Positions 1 to 8,489 of a DNA stretch of 64,000 bases are shown in pieces. The stretch is taken from NCBI GenBank assembly GCA_002373505.1, contig DFKE01000012.1, positions 224,395 through 288,394 on the forward strand, given 5' to 3'. The notes beneath the pieces were generated by a model. The model saw only the letters and a list, made by a program, of their open reading frames with translations. It was not told the DNA's origin and made no database searches. Position 1 is the first letter of the stretch; each line of letters starts with the position of its first letter. Source of the DNA: Bacteroidales bacterium UBA3653. Its GTDB lineage: Bacteria > Bacteroidota > Bacteroidia > Bacteroidales > Paludibacteraceae. Position numbers and translations under genes: made by a program.

Positions 1-3000
1 GACGGCTAAATCCGCAACTACTACAAATGGTAGCGGTAAAGTGTTCGTGAGTGAGTACTACAATCCGGAGACCCCTTTGGATGAGGACTATTTGTCTTCG
101 CATAGTGTTGACGGTTGGAGCGATGTGTATGCGCAGACCAGTTTGATTAATGGAGATGTCATGTTTTCTACATATGCTAAAGCTGATCCAGGTTCGTATT
201 TCGTTGGATGGTCTTTTACGGATGGTAGTACTGATTTAGGGAATCAGGCGTCAGAATTTAGTGTTAATGTGACTCCTACTTCTAAGAAAGGGCATGCCAA
301 TATCAAAGAATATACCATTTATGCGGCATTTGAACCGATACGCTTTGTGTCTTATACGAAGACAGACCTAACGGTCTCTTTCGAGATGGATTATGAGGTG
401 GCTCTTGAGGATTTTGAGACACCGATTGTAACCGGGAAGAACGGCTCTTGGACGATTCTAACATCGGGAAAAAAGAGATTGAATGCTAGCGGATATACAC
501 TAACAGTGCCGCTCAAGTTGGATGAGAAAGAAATTCCGGGAGAGTATGCGGCTGTCTTGACGGTGACTACGAAAGCCGGTCTGTCTATGCGTGTGCCGGT
601 GTACTATCGGGTAGTAGACCCTGTTGCCGGAAACGCGGTGCTCTACGATGGCAAAACACCGAAAGAAACAGGCACAGTAGCAGAGATGTTAGCTGTTAAT
701 ACCGAGAGTTATACCAACCCGATCCTGAAGTTGTCCGGCGATTGTTCGGCCCCTATCGAGATTAACAAAAATTTGACTTTGGATCTCAATGGCTATACGC
801 TGAATAATACGCTTACCGTTAATGGCGGAAACGTGGCATTGGCATATAGCCCTTATGGCGGTTCTATCTCTAATTCTGTAACAGTGGCTGGCGGAAAACT
901 GACACTTAACGGTGGTTCTTTAGCCGGATCAGTAACCGTCAATGCAGGCGCAGAATTGGTGCAGAACGGTGCGGATATAACCGGAACTATCACCAATAAT
1001 GGTACATTAACCACTACCGATGGTAAGTGCCTGAATACAGTCTCTTCCACCGGCACGTTGAGTGTCAATGGAGGTTTCTTCTATAACCAAGAGGACTTAG
1101 ATCAGCCGGCGATTATTGTATCCGGAGGTACTGCGAATATCAACCGCTGTACGATAGGCGATGAAGCATCGGTTGGAGTGGGTAATTATGGCGTAAAAGT
1201 AACATCCGGAGCTACTGCGACTATCGGCAAATATGCTGCTATCAACGCCTATACTGCTGCGCTATGGAATGACGGCGGTTCGATTACCGTGAACGGCGGT
1301 AAATTCGACAGACTATCTCTGTTGGCGAGTGGCGATATTACATTCAATTCCGGTTATTTCAGATATTACGACAAAGACGATGATACCGAGGTCGCTGCTG
1401 CCGCTGCGTTTGGCAAACAGATATGGCGCAATACGGCAGGACCGGAAGCCCGCGAAGGGTATGGTTTTTTTGCCGGCGATCAGGCTGCAGCACAAGTTTC
1501 CAACGTGAGTGTGTGCCGTATTGGCATGACCTCCTATCGCTCCTTGGAAGAAGCATTGGCATATGCTAATAACTCAGGCAAGGATGTTATCATCATTATG
1601 GAGAATGACTATACACTTCCTGCCGGTTATTATACCCTTCCTGCTAACGCGACACTGATTGTACCGATGTCGGATGATCAGGAGGTGGATAATCCTATTG
1701 TGCCGCGTTCCAATGACTCTTACACGGATCCTTATAAATTCCGCAGACTGACATTAGAGAGCGGGGTGGAACTGAATGTGTTGGGCACGATTGAGTTGAC
1801 TTGTGTTCAAAATAGTGCCAGCGGAGTAGAAATGTCCTATCCTAATGGTCCTTATGGACATATGGTCCTTAAACCCGGTAGTCATATCACACTGGGTAAT
1901 GGTTCGGAACTCCGTGCGTGGGGATACGTGACCGGTGATGGCACAAAGGACGCAGAGGGCAATTATCTCTCCGGTGAGATTGATGCGCGGCGTGGATCTA
2001 CCGTTCGGGAACAATTCCAAATGGGAGATTGGAAGGGTGGTAACTATTCATTGGGTATCATCTCGGATGAATTACCCCACAATAAGGCCCACTTATTCCC
2101 TATATATGAGTATTTTATCCAAAATATAGAGTCTCCTGTAAAATACCATCCGGGGGCTTCTCTTATTACTGCTACTTCTGTATTTGTAGAATATGCTAAT
2201 GCTTATGCGAATGATATTAAGGTGGTAGGAGTAGAAGGCGAACCGGCCATGTTCCTTATGAACCAAATGGCAGATGCGGAGAATACATGGGTGCGTAAAT
2301 GGTATGACGCCAAAAAGGATCAGCAGGTTTACGAAGTAAATAGCGGTGCTCAATTAGGTTCGCTTCTAATCGAATTAGGTAGCTTAATGGGAATGGAATT
2401 AAGCCTTAATTCAGCGAAGTTTGTCCTTCCGCTTACCAGTAACTTTAAAATCCACTTGCTCTCCGGAAATATGGAGTTCACGCAAAGTACCTCTTGTCTT
2501 CCAGGAATGGAGGTGGAAGTAGATAAAGAATCGACGATAAGTATCGTAAAGAATGAAAATAATGACGTTGTTTCCGGTGCTTTATATTTCTACGATTCAG
2601 ATCAATGGGGGAAATATGTATACAATGGATGCTATGGAGCAATCGTAAAATATTCCGCGACATGGGCATTAGATCCTGACAAAGGCGGGATCGTTCGTCC
2701 CAACGTGCGCAGTGTCGCTTCTAAGGAAGCATTAGGTGACGCCAAACTTATTGTACATGGTACATTCCGATGCGCAGAGAATTGCGCTGTTTATACTACC
2801 GTAGAGAGTGACAACTCCAAACTGCAGCAGATTGATTTTGAGACTAAGCAATTCCATGTTGAACCAGTAGCAAACAAAGGTGGAGCCAGCATCACATCCA
2901 CAAATGAAGATGCAGGAACGTTTATCTTTGATGCTCCGGCGCCAACATTTGTTACGGAGCCTTTAGATGACGATTTAAATTTCTCTCCGAATATCTTGTT

Positions 3001-5953
3001 CCATTTCGACAACGTGAATGGAATTCCGGCTATATCCGGTTTGTCGGTTCTAAATAAAGCTGCAAATATGAATCTCGGAGGTGCTGGCACAAACCAACAA
3101 CTTAACACTTATGGATTCCAACCATGTACTTCCGCTCGCTTGCAGAACGGCGATGGAACATTTGCAGAAACAGCAGGTGTTGCCCAAGGTAAGTCCTATT
3201 GCTATATGAATGACCGTTGGACGCTCATGGAGGTAGATGAGAATGATGAGTGCTTTATGAAGGATAACTATGGTACCTATTATGCCAAACCGGCAGAGTA
3301 CGTGGCGGTAAATGCTACATGGGATGGCACAAAGATGGTAGGTAATACAGACCATACCTTCAGCGACAAGGCGGGAACCGGTCGTCTTTTTATCCTCATC
3401 AAGCAGGATTGCCAATGGTGGGAGGTGGAGAAAAAAGACAATCTCTACCATTGTACAAATCCTAACAACGACACCTATTATTATTGGGATGATTCCGACT
3501 CCAATCCGGCAAAACATAAATGGGTAGAGAAACGATTCACCATTACCTGGCAGAACTGGGATGGCACGGAGATAAAGTCGTATATTAATACCGGAGGCGA
3601 AGAAGATGAAGAAGTAGAGTATAGCGTCACCTATGGTACGATGGCGGAGTATTTGGGCACGAATCCTACCCGTGAACCTACTATCGACTACACCTATGAT
3701 TTCACAGGTTGGTCTCCGGCTCTCGGAAAAGTGACATCCGATGTGACCTATACGGCTACTTATAACGAGCAACCGCGTAAATATACCATCATCTTCCGTC
3801 AGGAAGGCGGTGTGGAGATCGAACGTCAGTTCCTGACCCATAATGAGATGCCGGCGTGTGAAAATGTGCCGACAAAACCGGGGCATACATTGGAGTGGTC
3901 TCCGGCTATCGCTGCTGTTACCGGTGATGCCACCTATACGGCTACATGGCTGGAGGAACCGCCAACCGAGTATGCTATTACCTTCTATGATTATGATGGT
4001 GTCACCAAACTGAAACCGACCGATGAGACGCCATATATGGTGGCAGTGGGAGCTACTCCGGAGGCTCCGGCTGATCCTAACGGTAAAGCAGCATGGGCAG
4101 AGGCTGAAGGCAACAAAGAGTTCACCTATGTCTTCGATCATTGGTCACCGGCAATAGAAGAAGTTTCTCTCACGAGCGCTAAATCGTACACGGCAGTATA
4201 TAGCGAGGTAGCGAAGACGTACGAGATCAAATTCTACAAGGAGAATGGAACAACGCTGATTTCGACCCAAAATCTCCCTTATGGCGCTACACCGACTCCG
4301 CCAGTGGTATCCAAAGAGAATCCGGTTGCTAATACCACTTATACTTTGGTATGGAAAACTCTGGATGAGGCAAGCGGTATCCAAACCGTCATGGGGCCGG
4401 CTTCGTACAAACCGACTTATATCGCTGAGGAGAATCGCTATACACGCTATACCGTTACGCTCTCGGCTAATATCCCTGCAGGAGTTACGCTCATTGGTGC
4501 CGGTACGTACGATGAAGGTGAATCCGTAACGATTCAGGCTATTCCGGCTGAAGGATATGAGTTCGTTAAATGGAATGACGGAGAAACGAATCCTGAACGC
4601 GTTATTTCATCGATTGCGGATAACATCACTCTCACAGCGGAGGTCAGCGCTACAGCAGTAGCAGAGGATCTTGAGATACCTGCTACGGGGAAAATTACTT
4701 TGACGGAAAATACTACCAAACATGATCTTGTTATTACCTCGGTTATTACCTCTGATGGTTCTAACTCCGGCGAACTGATAGGTGCTAACTATCTTACCTT
4801 GACCGGTGATGCTTACTTCGATCTCAATATCAATGCGCAGGCTAAAACATGGTACGCGGTAGCCGTACCTTGGGAGGTGTCGGTAGAGGACGGAATCTTC
4901 GTTAACGGAGTTAAACAATCTGTCAACTCTAATTTCTATCTATTGACCTACAATAGTGAAGATCGTGCAACAAACGGAGCTTCGTCTAGCAACTGGACTT
5001 TCGAAAATAATACCTGCATCATGAAGCCCGGTACGCTCTATATGATCTATATGGTGAATGGTGCAGATGTTATACGATTCAAGAAGAAAGATGGACAGAT
5101 TCTCACTACCTCACTGAACGTCTATGCTCATTCGTCTGCGAATGTAATAGATGCAGGATGGAATGGTATCGCTAACCCTGCCCTCTATCATGCTTATCTC
5201 AACGCCCAAGCTGAGACATATGGTACAGCCAACTATGGACAGAAATATAAGCCAGTTGATGATAGCTATGATCCTATTGATATGAAAAATAATAAACTGA
5301 TTGTCGGTCAACCGGTATTTGTCCAAGTAAAAGATCCAAAGACTGTTGTTGCAGAAGCAAATAATACCGGTTTCAGTGCTCCTCGCCGTCGTGTTGCTCC
5401 AGTGGTGGACAATGCGTACTACGAGGTACATATCTCTGCCGGTGAGGCATATACCGACCGTCTCTATCTCCAGACACTGGAAGACAAGGAGGATCGTTAC
5501 GTCATCGGTCTGGATCTCGCCAAGGCTGGCGTCAGCACCAAGGTGGCGCAGATGTGGGTAAATCGCTATAACGCGAAACTCTGTGTGAACACCACCGCTC
5601 CGGTAGGCAAGACTGCTACCTATCCGTTGGGTATCTCTGTTCCGGAGAACGGTACCTATCAGATCTCTTCGGCTACAGAGATGCAGGCTAACCAGGAACT
5701 GTATGTAACCCGCAACGGAAGCGCAATCTGGAACCTCGCATACGGTCCTTATACCGTCACGCTGGATAAGGGTACCTACTCCGAGTACGGTATCAAACTG
5801 ATTCAGTCCAATGCTCCGGCAGTGACCACCGGTGTGGACCAAACACAAACTACAAATGACAAACTACAAATCCAAAAGGTTATCATAGAGAACCAAGTCT
5901 ATATCGTCCGTGAGGGTGAACTCTATACCATCACCGGCCAGAAAGTACAATAA
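1..5953 (+). CDS. Giant surface protein, 5'-truncated by window edge
   Basis: The reading frame is open from nt 2 with no stop, so the true start lies upstream; the GTG at 41 is only the first internal start-like codon. About 1980 residues are visible. In order: beta-sandwich-like sequence; a beta-helix-like stretch rich in NGG/GGS turns (about nt 740-1350); a long region shared with the 18-29.6 kb giant (from the LEEALAYA motif near nt 1550); several InlB/Listeria-Bacteroides repeats (nt 3540-4420, FTGWSPAL, YTATYNE); a KWNDGE-type bacterial repeat (nt 4440-4640); an APRRRV motif near nt 5380; and a C-terminal tail (VYIVREGELY then GQKVQ). This architecture is typical of secreted Bacteroidales adhesin-like proteins. 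Surface exposure and adhesion are inferences. The linker before the tail is a period-7 repeat. Confidence 0.85.
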   Translation, partial: TAKSATTTNGSGKVFVSEYYNPETPLDEDYLSSHSVDGWSDVYAQTSLINGDVMFSTYAKADPGSYFVGWSFTDGSTDLGNQASEFSVNVTPTSKKGHANIKEYTIYAAFEPIRFVSYTKTDLTVSFEMDYEVALEDFETPIVTGKNGSWTILTSGKKRLNASGYTLTVPLKLDEKEIPGEYAAVLTVTTKAGLSMRVPVYYRVVDPVAGNAVLYDGKTPKETGTVAEMLAVNTESYTNPILKLSGDCSAPIEINKNLTLDLNGYTLNNTLTVNGGNVALAYSPYGGSISNSVTVAGGKLTLNGGSLAGSVTVNAGAELVQNGADITGTITNNGTLTTTDGKCLNTVSSTGTLSVNGGFFYNQEDLDQPAIIVSGGTANINRCTIGDEASVGVGNYGVKVTSGATATIGKYAAINAYTAALWNDGGSITVNGGKFDRLSLLASGDITFNSGYFRYYDKDDDTEVAAAAAFGKQIWRNTAGPEAREGYGFFAGDQAAAQVSNVSVCRIGMTSYRSLEEALAYANNSGKDVIIIMENDYTLPAGYYTLPANATLIVPMSDDQEVDNPIVPRSNDSYTDPYKFRRLTLESGVELNVLGTIELTCVQNSASGVEMSYPNGPYGHMVLKPGSHITLGNGSELRAWGYVTGDGTKDAEGNYLSGEIDARRGSTVREQFQMGDWKGGNYSLGIISDELPHNKAHLFPIYEYFIQNIESPVKYHPGASLITATSVFVEYANAYANDIKVVGVEGEPAMFLMNQMADAENTWVRKWYDAKKDQQVYEVNSGAQLGSLLIELGSLMGMELSLNSAKFVLPLTSNFKIHLLSGNMEFTQSTSCLPGMEVEVDKESTISIVKNENNDVVSGALYFYDSDQWGKYVYNGCYGAIVKYSATWALDPDKGGIVRPNVRSVASKEALGDAKLIVHGTFRCAENCAVYTTVESDNSKLQQIDFETKQFHVEPVANKGGASITSTNEDAGTFIFDAPAPTFVTEPLDDDLNFSPNILFHFDNVNGIPAISGLSVLNKAANMNLGGAGTNQQLNTYGFQPCTSARLQNGDGTFAETAGVAQGKSYCYMNDRWTLMEVDENDECFMKDNYGTYYAKPAEYVAVNATWDGTKMVGNTDHTFSDKAGTGRLFILIKQDCQWWEVEKKDNLYHCTNPNNDTYYYWDDSDSNPAKHKWVEKRFTITWQNWDGTEIKSYINTGGEEDEEVEYSVTYGTMAEYLGTNPTREPTIDYTYDFTGWSPALGKVTSDVTYTATYNEQPRKYTIIFRQEGGVEIERQFLTHNEMPACENVPTKPGHTLEWSPAIAAVTGDATYTATWLEEPPTEYAITFYDYDGVTKLKPTDETPYMVAVGATPEAPADPNGKAAWAEAEGNKEFTYVFDHWSPAIEEVSLTSAKSYTAVYSEVAKTYEIKFYKENGTTLISTQNLPYGATPTPPVVSKENPVANTTYTLVWKTLDEASGIQTVMGPASYKPTYIAEENRYTRYTVTLSANIPAGVTLIGAGTYDEGESVTIQAIPAEGYEFVKWNDGETNPERVISSIADNITLTAEVSATAVAEDLEIPATGKITLTENTTKHDLVITSVITSDGSNSGELIGANYLTLTGDAYFDLNINAQAKTWYAVAVPWEVSVEDGIFVNGVKQSVNSNFYLLTYNSEDRATNGASSSNWTFENNTCIMKPGTLYMIYMVNGADVIRFKKKDGQILTTSLNVYAHSSANVIDAGWNGIANPALYHAYLNAQAETYGTANYGQKYKPVDDSYDPIDMKNNKLIVGQPVFVQVKDPKTVVAEANNTGFSAPRRRVAPVVDNAYYEVHISAGEAYTDRLYLQTLEDKEDRYVIGLDLAKAGVSTKVAQMWVNRYNAKLCVNTTAPVGKTATYPLGISVPENGTYQISSATEMQANQELYVTRNGSAIWNLAYGPYTVTLDKGTYSEYGIKLIQSNAPAVTTGVDQTQTTNDKLQIQKVIIENQVYIVREGELYTITGQKVQ
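5826..5876 (+). repeat. Period-7 repeat inside the linker before the C-terminal tail
   Basis: Units of the form AAACACA, AACTACA, AATGACA, AACTACA, AATCCAA follow each other and encode a Gln/Thr/Asn-rich linker directly before the tail of the giant protein. Similar seven-base units occur between genes elsewhere in the window. Confidence 0.7.
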
Positions 5954-5980
5954 GTTGAAAATTGAAAAATGGTAAATAGT

Positions 5981-6148
5981 ATGAAAAAGGAAGTTAATCG
6001 TGCCCTTGTGGCTAAGAAAAAGAAGTATCAAACCCCTGTATCTGAGGAAATGCAAGTTGTTTCTGTGGGTATTATGCAGAGCGTATCTTCTACTCCCCCG
6101 ACTCCGGCTCCTCCTGCTCCGCGTCCTCGCGGAGGCAAGTTGTGGTGA
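5981..6148 (+). CDS. 55-aa basic, proline-rich small protein
   Basis: ATG at 5981 gives 55 residues: a Lys-rich N-terminus (MKKEVNRALVAKKKK), a middle YQTPVSEEMQVVSVG, and a Pro/Ala-rich end closing with GGKLW. An in-frame ATG at 5969 would add four residues. Short proteins with a Y-x-x-P-x-x-E-x-x-x-V core are common in Bacteroidales, often near surface-protein genes, but I know no function for them. It lies 27 nt after the giant gene and is followed by a hairpin, so it is probably the last gene of that transcript. Nucleotides 5994-6018 match a dispersed repeat found at 47386 and 52813, so part of its N-terminus appears to be repeat-derived. Confidence 0.6.
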   Translation: MKKEVNRALVAKKKKYQTPVSEEMQVVSVGIMQSVSSTPPTPAPPAPRPRGGKLW

Positions 6149-6170
6149 TGAACCCTGATTCGTGAATCAA

Positions 6171-6204
6171 AAGAGCGGGACTCGCTGATGCGGGCCCCGC
6201 TCTT
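6171..6204 (+). terminator. Hairpin after the giant gene and small ORF
   Basis: AAGAGCGGG (6171-6179) pairs with CCCGCTCTT (6196-6204) around a 16-nt loop. There is no long T-run, so this is a stable hairpin that probably ends or protects the upstream transcript. Confidence 0.6.
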
Positions 6205-6416
6205 GGTTACACAGCGGCTCTGCCGCCTCTTCCCTGTTCCTCCTCCCCCTTTAGGGGGCTGGGTGGCTACCCTTGATGAGCGGCGTCATACTCCTCGCCG
6301 CATACCTTCCGTCGCGGGCAAACCCCTCGTATAAGTACCAAAACTCCGTTTTAGTAGTAAATACTCGGGGCAGCTCCGCTCTCCCCAGGGATTAAAAATC
6401 CCCGGGGGCCCCAAGG
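6205..6416. other. Non-coding stretch with a decayed gene end and GC-rich inverted repeats
   Basis: No complete gene is visible. It holds a CCCCCTTTAGGGGG palindrome near 6245, a GGGATTAAAAATCCC palindrome near 6389, and a roughly 40-bp imperfect copy (about 6270-6312, minus strand, encoding KVCGEEYDAAHQG and a stop) of the 3' end of the adjacent minus-strand gene. Confidence 0.6.
6270..6312 (-). pseudogene. Duplicated 3' end of the neighbouring 130-aa gene
   Basis: The reverse strand reads K-V-C-G-E-E-Y-D-A-A-H-Q-G-stop, the same C-terminus as the gene at 6417-6809, with only a few base changes. Upstream of it the similarity disappears, so this is a remnant left by a partial tandem duplication or by replacement. 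Confidence 0.65.
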
Positions 6417-6809
6417 TTACCCTTGATGAGCGGCGTCATACTCCTCACCGCACACTTTCCACAAGTATGCTCGCATGGTCTTCTTGCCGGTAGCCAGGTC
6501 TTTCTGGGCAATGAAGTCCAGCTGGTCTTGCGAGATCTTGTTCAGATCTTTGCGGCGGGCGCGGACCATCGCGCTTACTTCGGTGAACCGCTCGCGTAGC
6601 GCCAGTTCTGTCGCGTTCGGTTGCGATGTGCGCGAGACGGCGCTAAGTCCCCGGAGGTAGATACGTGAGCAATGTTTGCTCTGAGTAGGAGCTACACGGT
6701 GGGTAGCGAGTACCATCTTCTGGTCTTCTGCATGTTCTGATTTTTTGTTAATTCTGGTGAGTGCACCGCTGACGGTTTTAACCAGGTCAGCATAAGTTGC
6801 TTTTGCCAT
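6417..6809 (-). CDS. Conserved-looking 130-aa protein, function unknown
   Basis: I chose the ATG at 6809 (MAKATYADLV), because the extension upstream to 6902 is Gly/Arg-rich and unlike a real N-terminus. The protein is helical and strongly basic, with motifs QKMVLATHR, CSRIYLRGL, RARRKDLNKISQDQ and YLWKVCGEEYDAAH. No signal peptide or TM segment is visible, so it is probably cytoplasmic and possibly nucleic-acid binding (inference from charge only). It is the last of a set of minus-strand small genes. A remnant of its 3' end lies just downstream. I do not recognise a named family. Confidence 0.65.
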   Translation of the reverse strand: MAKATYADLVKTVSGALTRINKKSEHAEDQKMVLATHRVAPTQSKHCSRIYLRGLSAVSRTSQPNATELALRERFTEVSAMVRARRKDLNKISQDQLDFIAQKDLATGKKTMRAYLWKVCGEEYDAAHQG

Positions 6810-7017
6810 TCGCGTTCGGCAATCGGTGTGCATTGGTTTAGGAAGGCAACCTCCTTCTCGGTCGGCTTGGTCTCCCCGACCGCCTTCCCTTTTCGAAGCC
6901 AAAAGTCAATTGGCTTCTCCACCGCTCTCCCCATCGCAAACATGCTCTCCGCTTGGTTTACGCCGGGGACCCTCTATGCCGATTGAGAGGGGTTAAAAGT
7001 TAATGAATAGGGTTTAC

Positions 7018-7191
7018 TTAAAATTGTTTTTCGCCACGGTATGTCTCCGTGGTCTTAGTCATGATGGTGGTAGTTGTATCTCCATGCTGCACGTAACTGG
7101 CAGTGGTCGTCACCACTCTTGTTGCGGTACAGGCTGAGAATACAAGAGACAAAGTCACAAAGGACAATGTACAAAGGATTAGTTTTTTCAT
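7018..7191 (-). CDS. Small lipoprotein, 57 aa
   Basis: ATG at 7191 gives MKKLILCTLSF..., a lipoprotein signal peptide ending at Cys21 (VFSAC). The mature part is a Thr/Val-rich stretch (VVTTTASYVQ, DTTTTIMTKTTETY) ending in GEKQF. An upstream ATG at 7221 would put ten residues before the basic region and is less likely. The lipobox has Phe at -3, which is slightly atypical. The cognate promoter (7384-7414) implies a leader of roughly 185 nt. Function unknown; envelope location is inferred from the signal. Confidence 0.65.
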   Translation of the reverse strand: MKKLILCTLSFVTLSLVFSACTATRVVTTTASYVQHGDTTTTIMTKTTETYRGEKQF

Positions 7192-7383
7192 AATTAAGAT
7201 TTGTTTGAATCCGCCATGCATAGGCGGATGTATAAAATTTTAAGCGCGCTGCGAGGCGGCCGGAAAGTCCGGACAATCCAGACCGCTTCGCTCTTCCGGA
7301 ATGCTCCTTTCTCCGTTGCCGCCACTGAGAGCGATCGATAAACGCAGCGGCAAGGGATTATCTTATCTATCCGAAAGACGATG
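7192..7383 (-). other. Long leader of the small lipoprotein gene
   Basis: No convincing gene is seen. The minus-strand transcript from the 7384-7414 promoter would carry this as a 5' UTR. It contains a CCGCC/GGCGG inverted repeat (7212-7228) close to the start codon and other GC-rich self-complementary stretches, so folding is possible, but I recognise no known riboswitch. Confidence 0.4.
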
Positions 7384-7414
7384 CAAAGGTAGTACTTTTT
7401 TACGACATGCGCAA
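7384..7414 (-). promoter_or_regulatory. Bacteroidetes-type promoter for the small lipoprotein
   Basis: On the minus strand, TTG (7412-7414) is followed after 20 nt by TACCTTTG (7384-7391), matching the Bacteroidetes -33/-7 consensus. Confidence 0.65.
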
Positions 7415-7442
7415 GAAAAGGCAATCCAAGAGCGTGATGATG

Positions 7443-7688
7443 TCACGGATTACGCGTTTGCGACAAGTCATACCCTACATAATCAGAGAAAGAACGGAGT
7501 TCGTGTGGCGATAACCAAATTTGTCCGTCTCTTGCTTTTCTATGTCTAAGTGTGTCCCTGGAGACACAACCGGTAGTATGGATCCATCCGTGCAGCAAGA
7601 TGTTGAGTCCGCGCATGCCGACCGGGGTATTGATACAGTTTTCAAGCCGTGAGACGATGGTCTCCAAGGTTAAATCGGTGGTGGTCAT
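7443..7688 (-). CDS. 81-aa protein of unknown function
   Basis: The minus-strand ORF begins MTTTDLTLETIVSRLENC and continues with GMRGLNILLHGW, GCVSRDTLRHR and WLSPHELRSFSDYVGYDL. It starts three bases after the stop of the preceding 86-aa gene, which suggests translational coupling. It is small, soluble-looking and has several His/Arg residues; the RDTLRHRK...LSPHEL pattern could be a small DNA-binding fold, but this is only a guess. No family recognised. Confidence 0.55.
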   Translation of the reverse strand: MTTTDLTLETIVSRLENCINTPVGMRGLNILLHGWIHTTGCVSRDTLRHRKARDGQIWLSPHELRSFSDYVGYDLSQTRNP

Positions 7689-7691
7689 AGG

Positions 7692-7952
7692 TCATTTGAT
7701 TTTGAAGTTAATAGAAGTTATTTCGAGTCCGAGATACCCCACTATCTCTCGTAATTGGTTCGATAATGATTCGATAATGGTTCGAGAATGAGTCGGTGAA
7801 GAGTCGATGAAAGTCGCTGACCGAGGTTTGTAAAATGCAGATATTTGTCCATCATGTGAAGTCCTAAAGATGAAATCGCCCATTCTTCCGCTGATAGACT
7901 GGATCCGCGTGCGGGTGTTTCTAAAATGCGCATTAAAAATAATTTTACTCAT
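7692..7952 (-). CDS. 86-aa conserved-type protein, unknown function
   Basis: It starts MSKIIFNAHFRNTRTRI, then SGRMGDFIFRTSHDG and ISAFYKPR, a compact beta-rich core of a kind I associate with Bacteroidales accessory modules. The C-terminal third (SRTIIESLSNQLREIVGYLGL) is encoded by an 11-nt-period repeat that reappears without this gene at 53.8 kb. It lies 5 nt after the 106-aa gene, in the same transcription unit. Function unknown. Confidence 0.65.
   Translation of the reverse strand: MSKIIFNAHFRNTRTRIQSISGRMGDFIFRTSHDGQISAFYKPRSATFIDSSPTHSRTIIESLSNQLREIVGYLGLEITSINFKIK
7747..7800 (-). repeat. 11-nt-period repeat inside the 86-aa gene
   Basis: On the minus strand the units read like CATTCTCGAAC, CATTATCGAAT, CATTATCGAAC, followed by CGAGAGATAGTGGGGTAT. 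A diverged copy of the same block lies at 53878-53943 on the plus strand. Confidence 0.75.
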
Positions 7953-7957
7953 AGCGG

Positions 7958-8278
7958 TTAGTTTTTGACGTAGATCACTTTGTTGCCGGTAGGATTAGCC
8001 ATCTTCCATCCGTCCCGGGGTTCTGTTGTGCCGTAGCGTTTGTAGTATGCGGCGTAGGAGAGCGTCTTCGGGCTGACAGCCTGCGCGTTCTCCCGGATGG
8101 CGCGTAAGGGATCGTAATGTACAAATTTCTTCTGTGCTAACTTGATGCGGATGGCATCGTAGATCTGCTGTTGCAGTGCGGGCGGATAAGTCGCCCACAA
8201 CGCCGCGCATTCCTGCTCGCGTTTGTTGCTGGATCCGTGCTCCCGGAGCAACAGCCATAGTTCGTTAAATGTTTCCAT
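7958..8278 (-). CDS. 106-aa helical protein, unknown function
   Basis: METFNELWLLLREHG begins a helical protein with motifs CAALWATYPPALQQQIY, FVHYDPLRAIRENA and YYKRYGTTEPRDGWKM. I recall similar small proteins with FDP-x-RAI-x-EN motifs from Bacteroidales accessory regions, without known function. It is the first of three closely packed minus-strand genes (spacing 3-5 nt). Its leader carries an 8-nt tandem repeat and an inverted repeat (8281-8362). No signal peptide. Confidence 0.65.
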   Translation of the reverse strand: METFNELWLLLREHGSSNKREQECAALWATYPPALQQQIYDAIRIKLAQKKFVHYDPLRAIRENAQAVSPKTLSYAAYYKRYGTTEPRDGWKMANPTGNKVIYVKN

Positions 8279-8280
8279 AC

Positions 8281-8362
8281 ATGTTAAATTGTTAAATTGT
8301 TAAATTGTTTAGGTGTTACGACAGGTGGTACAATGGATACGTAACACCTTTATGTAACACCT
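8281..8362. promoter_or_regulatory. Tandem TTGTTAAA repeat and AGGTGTTACG inverted repeat
   Basis: Three to four units of TTGTTAAA (8284-8310) abut AGGTGTTACG (8311-8320), whose complement CGTAACACCT occurs at 8340-8349, and GTAACACCT again at 8354-8362. It lies in the leader of the 106-aa gene and could be an operator or an RNA hairpin. Confidence 0.45.
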
Positions 8363-8456
8363 TATGTATTTTTATTTTCTTTTGCTTCTTTTCTTTTATA
8401 GGTCTCTCCATTAGGGCTCCCGCAGTAACGCAGTCATGGATTGCCGCTTCCGACGA

Positions 8457-8486
8457 CAAAGGTACTGCTTTGCGGCGAATTGGCAG
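8457..8486 (-). promoter_or_regulatory. Possible promoter for the 106-aa/86-aa/81-aa genes
   Basis: The minus strand has TACCTTTG at 8457-8464. The expected TTG at -33 is only CTG (8484-8486), so this is a weak match. Confidence 0.4.
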
Positions 8487-8489
8487 TGT

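Noticed and set aside
41..43. GTG at 41 as start of the first giant gene
   Set aside because: The frame is open back to the window edge without a stop and no signal peptide follows the GTG, so the start lies upstream.
6692..6943. 83-codon minus-strand ORF overlapping the 130-aa gene
   Set aside because: It overlaps the start of a better gene by over 100 bp in another frame. Its first 45 residues might belong to an older gene or a frameshifted start, but evidence is lacking.
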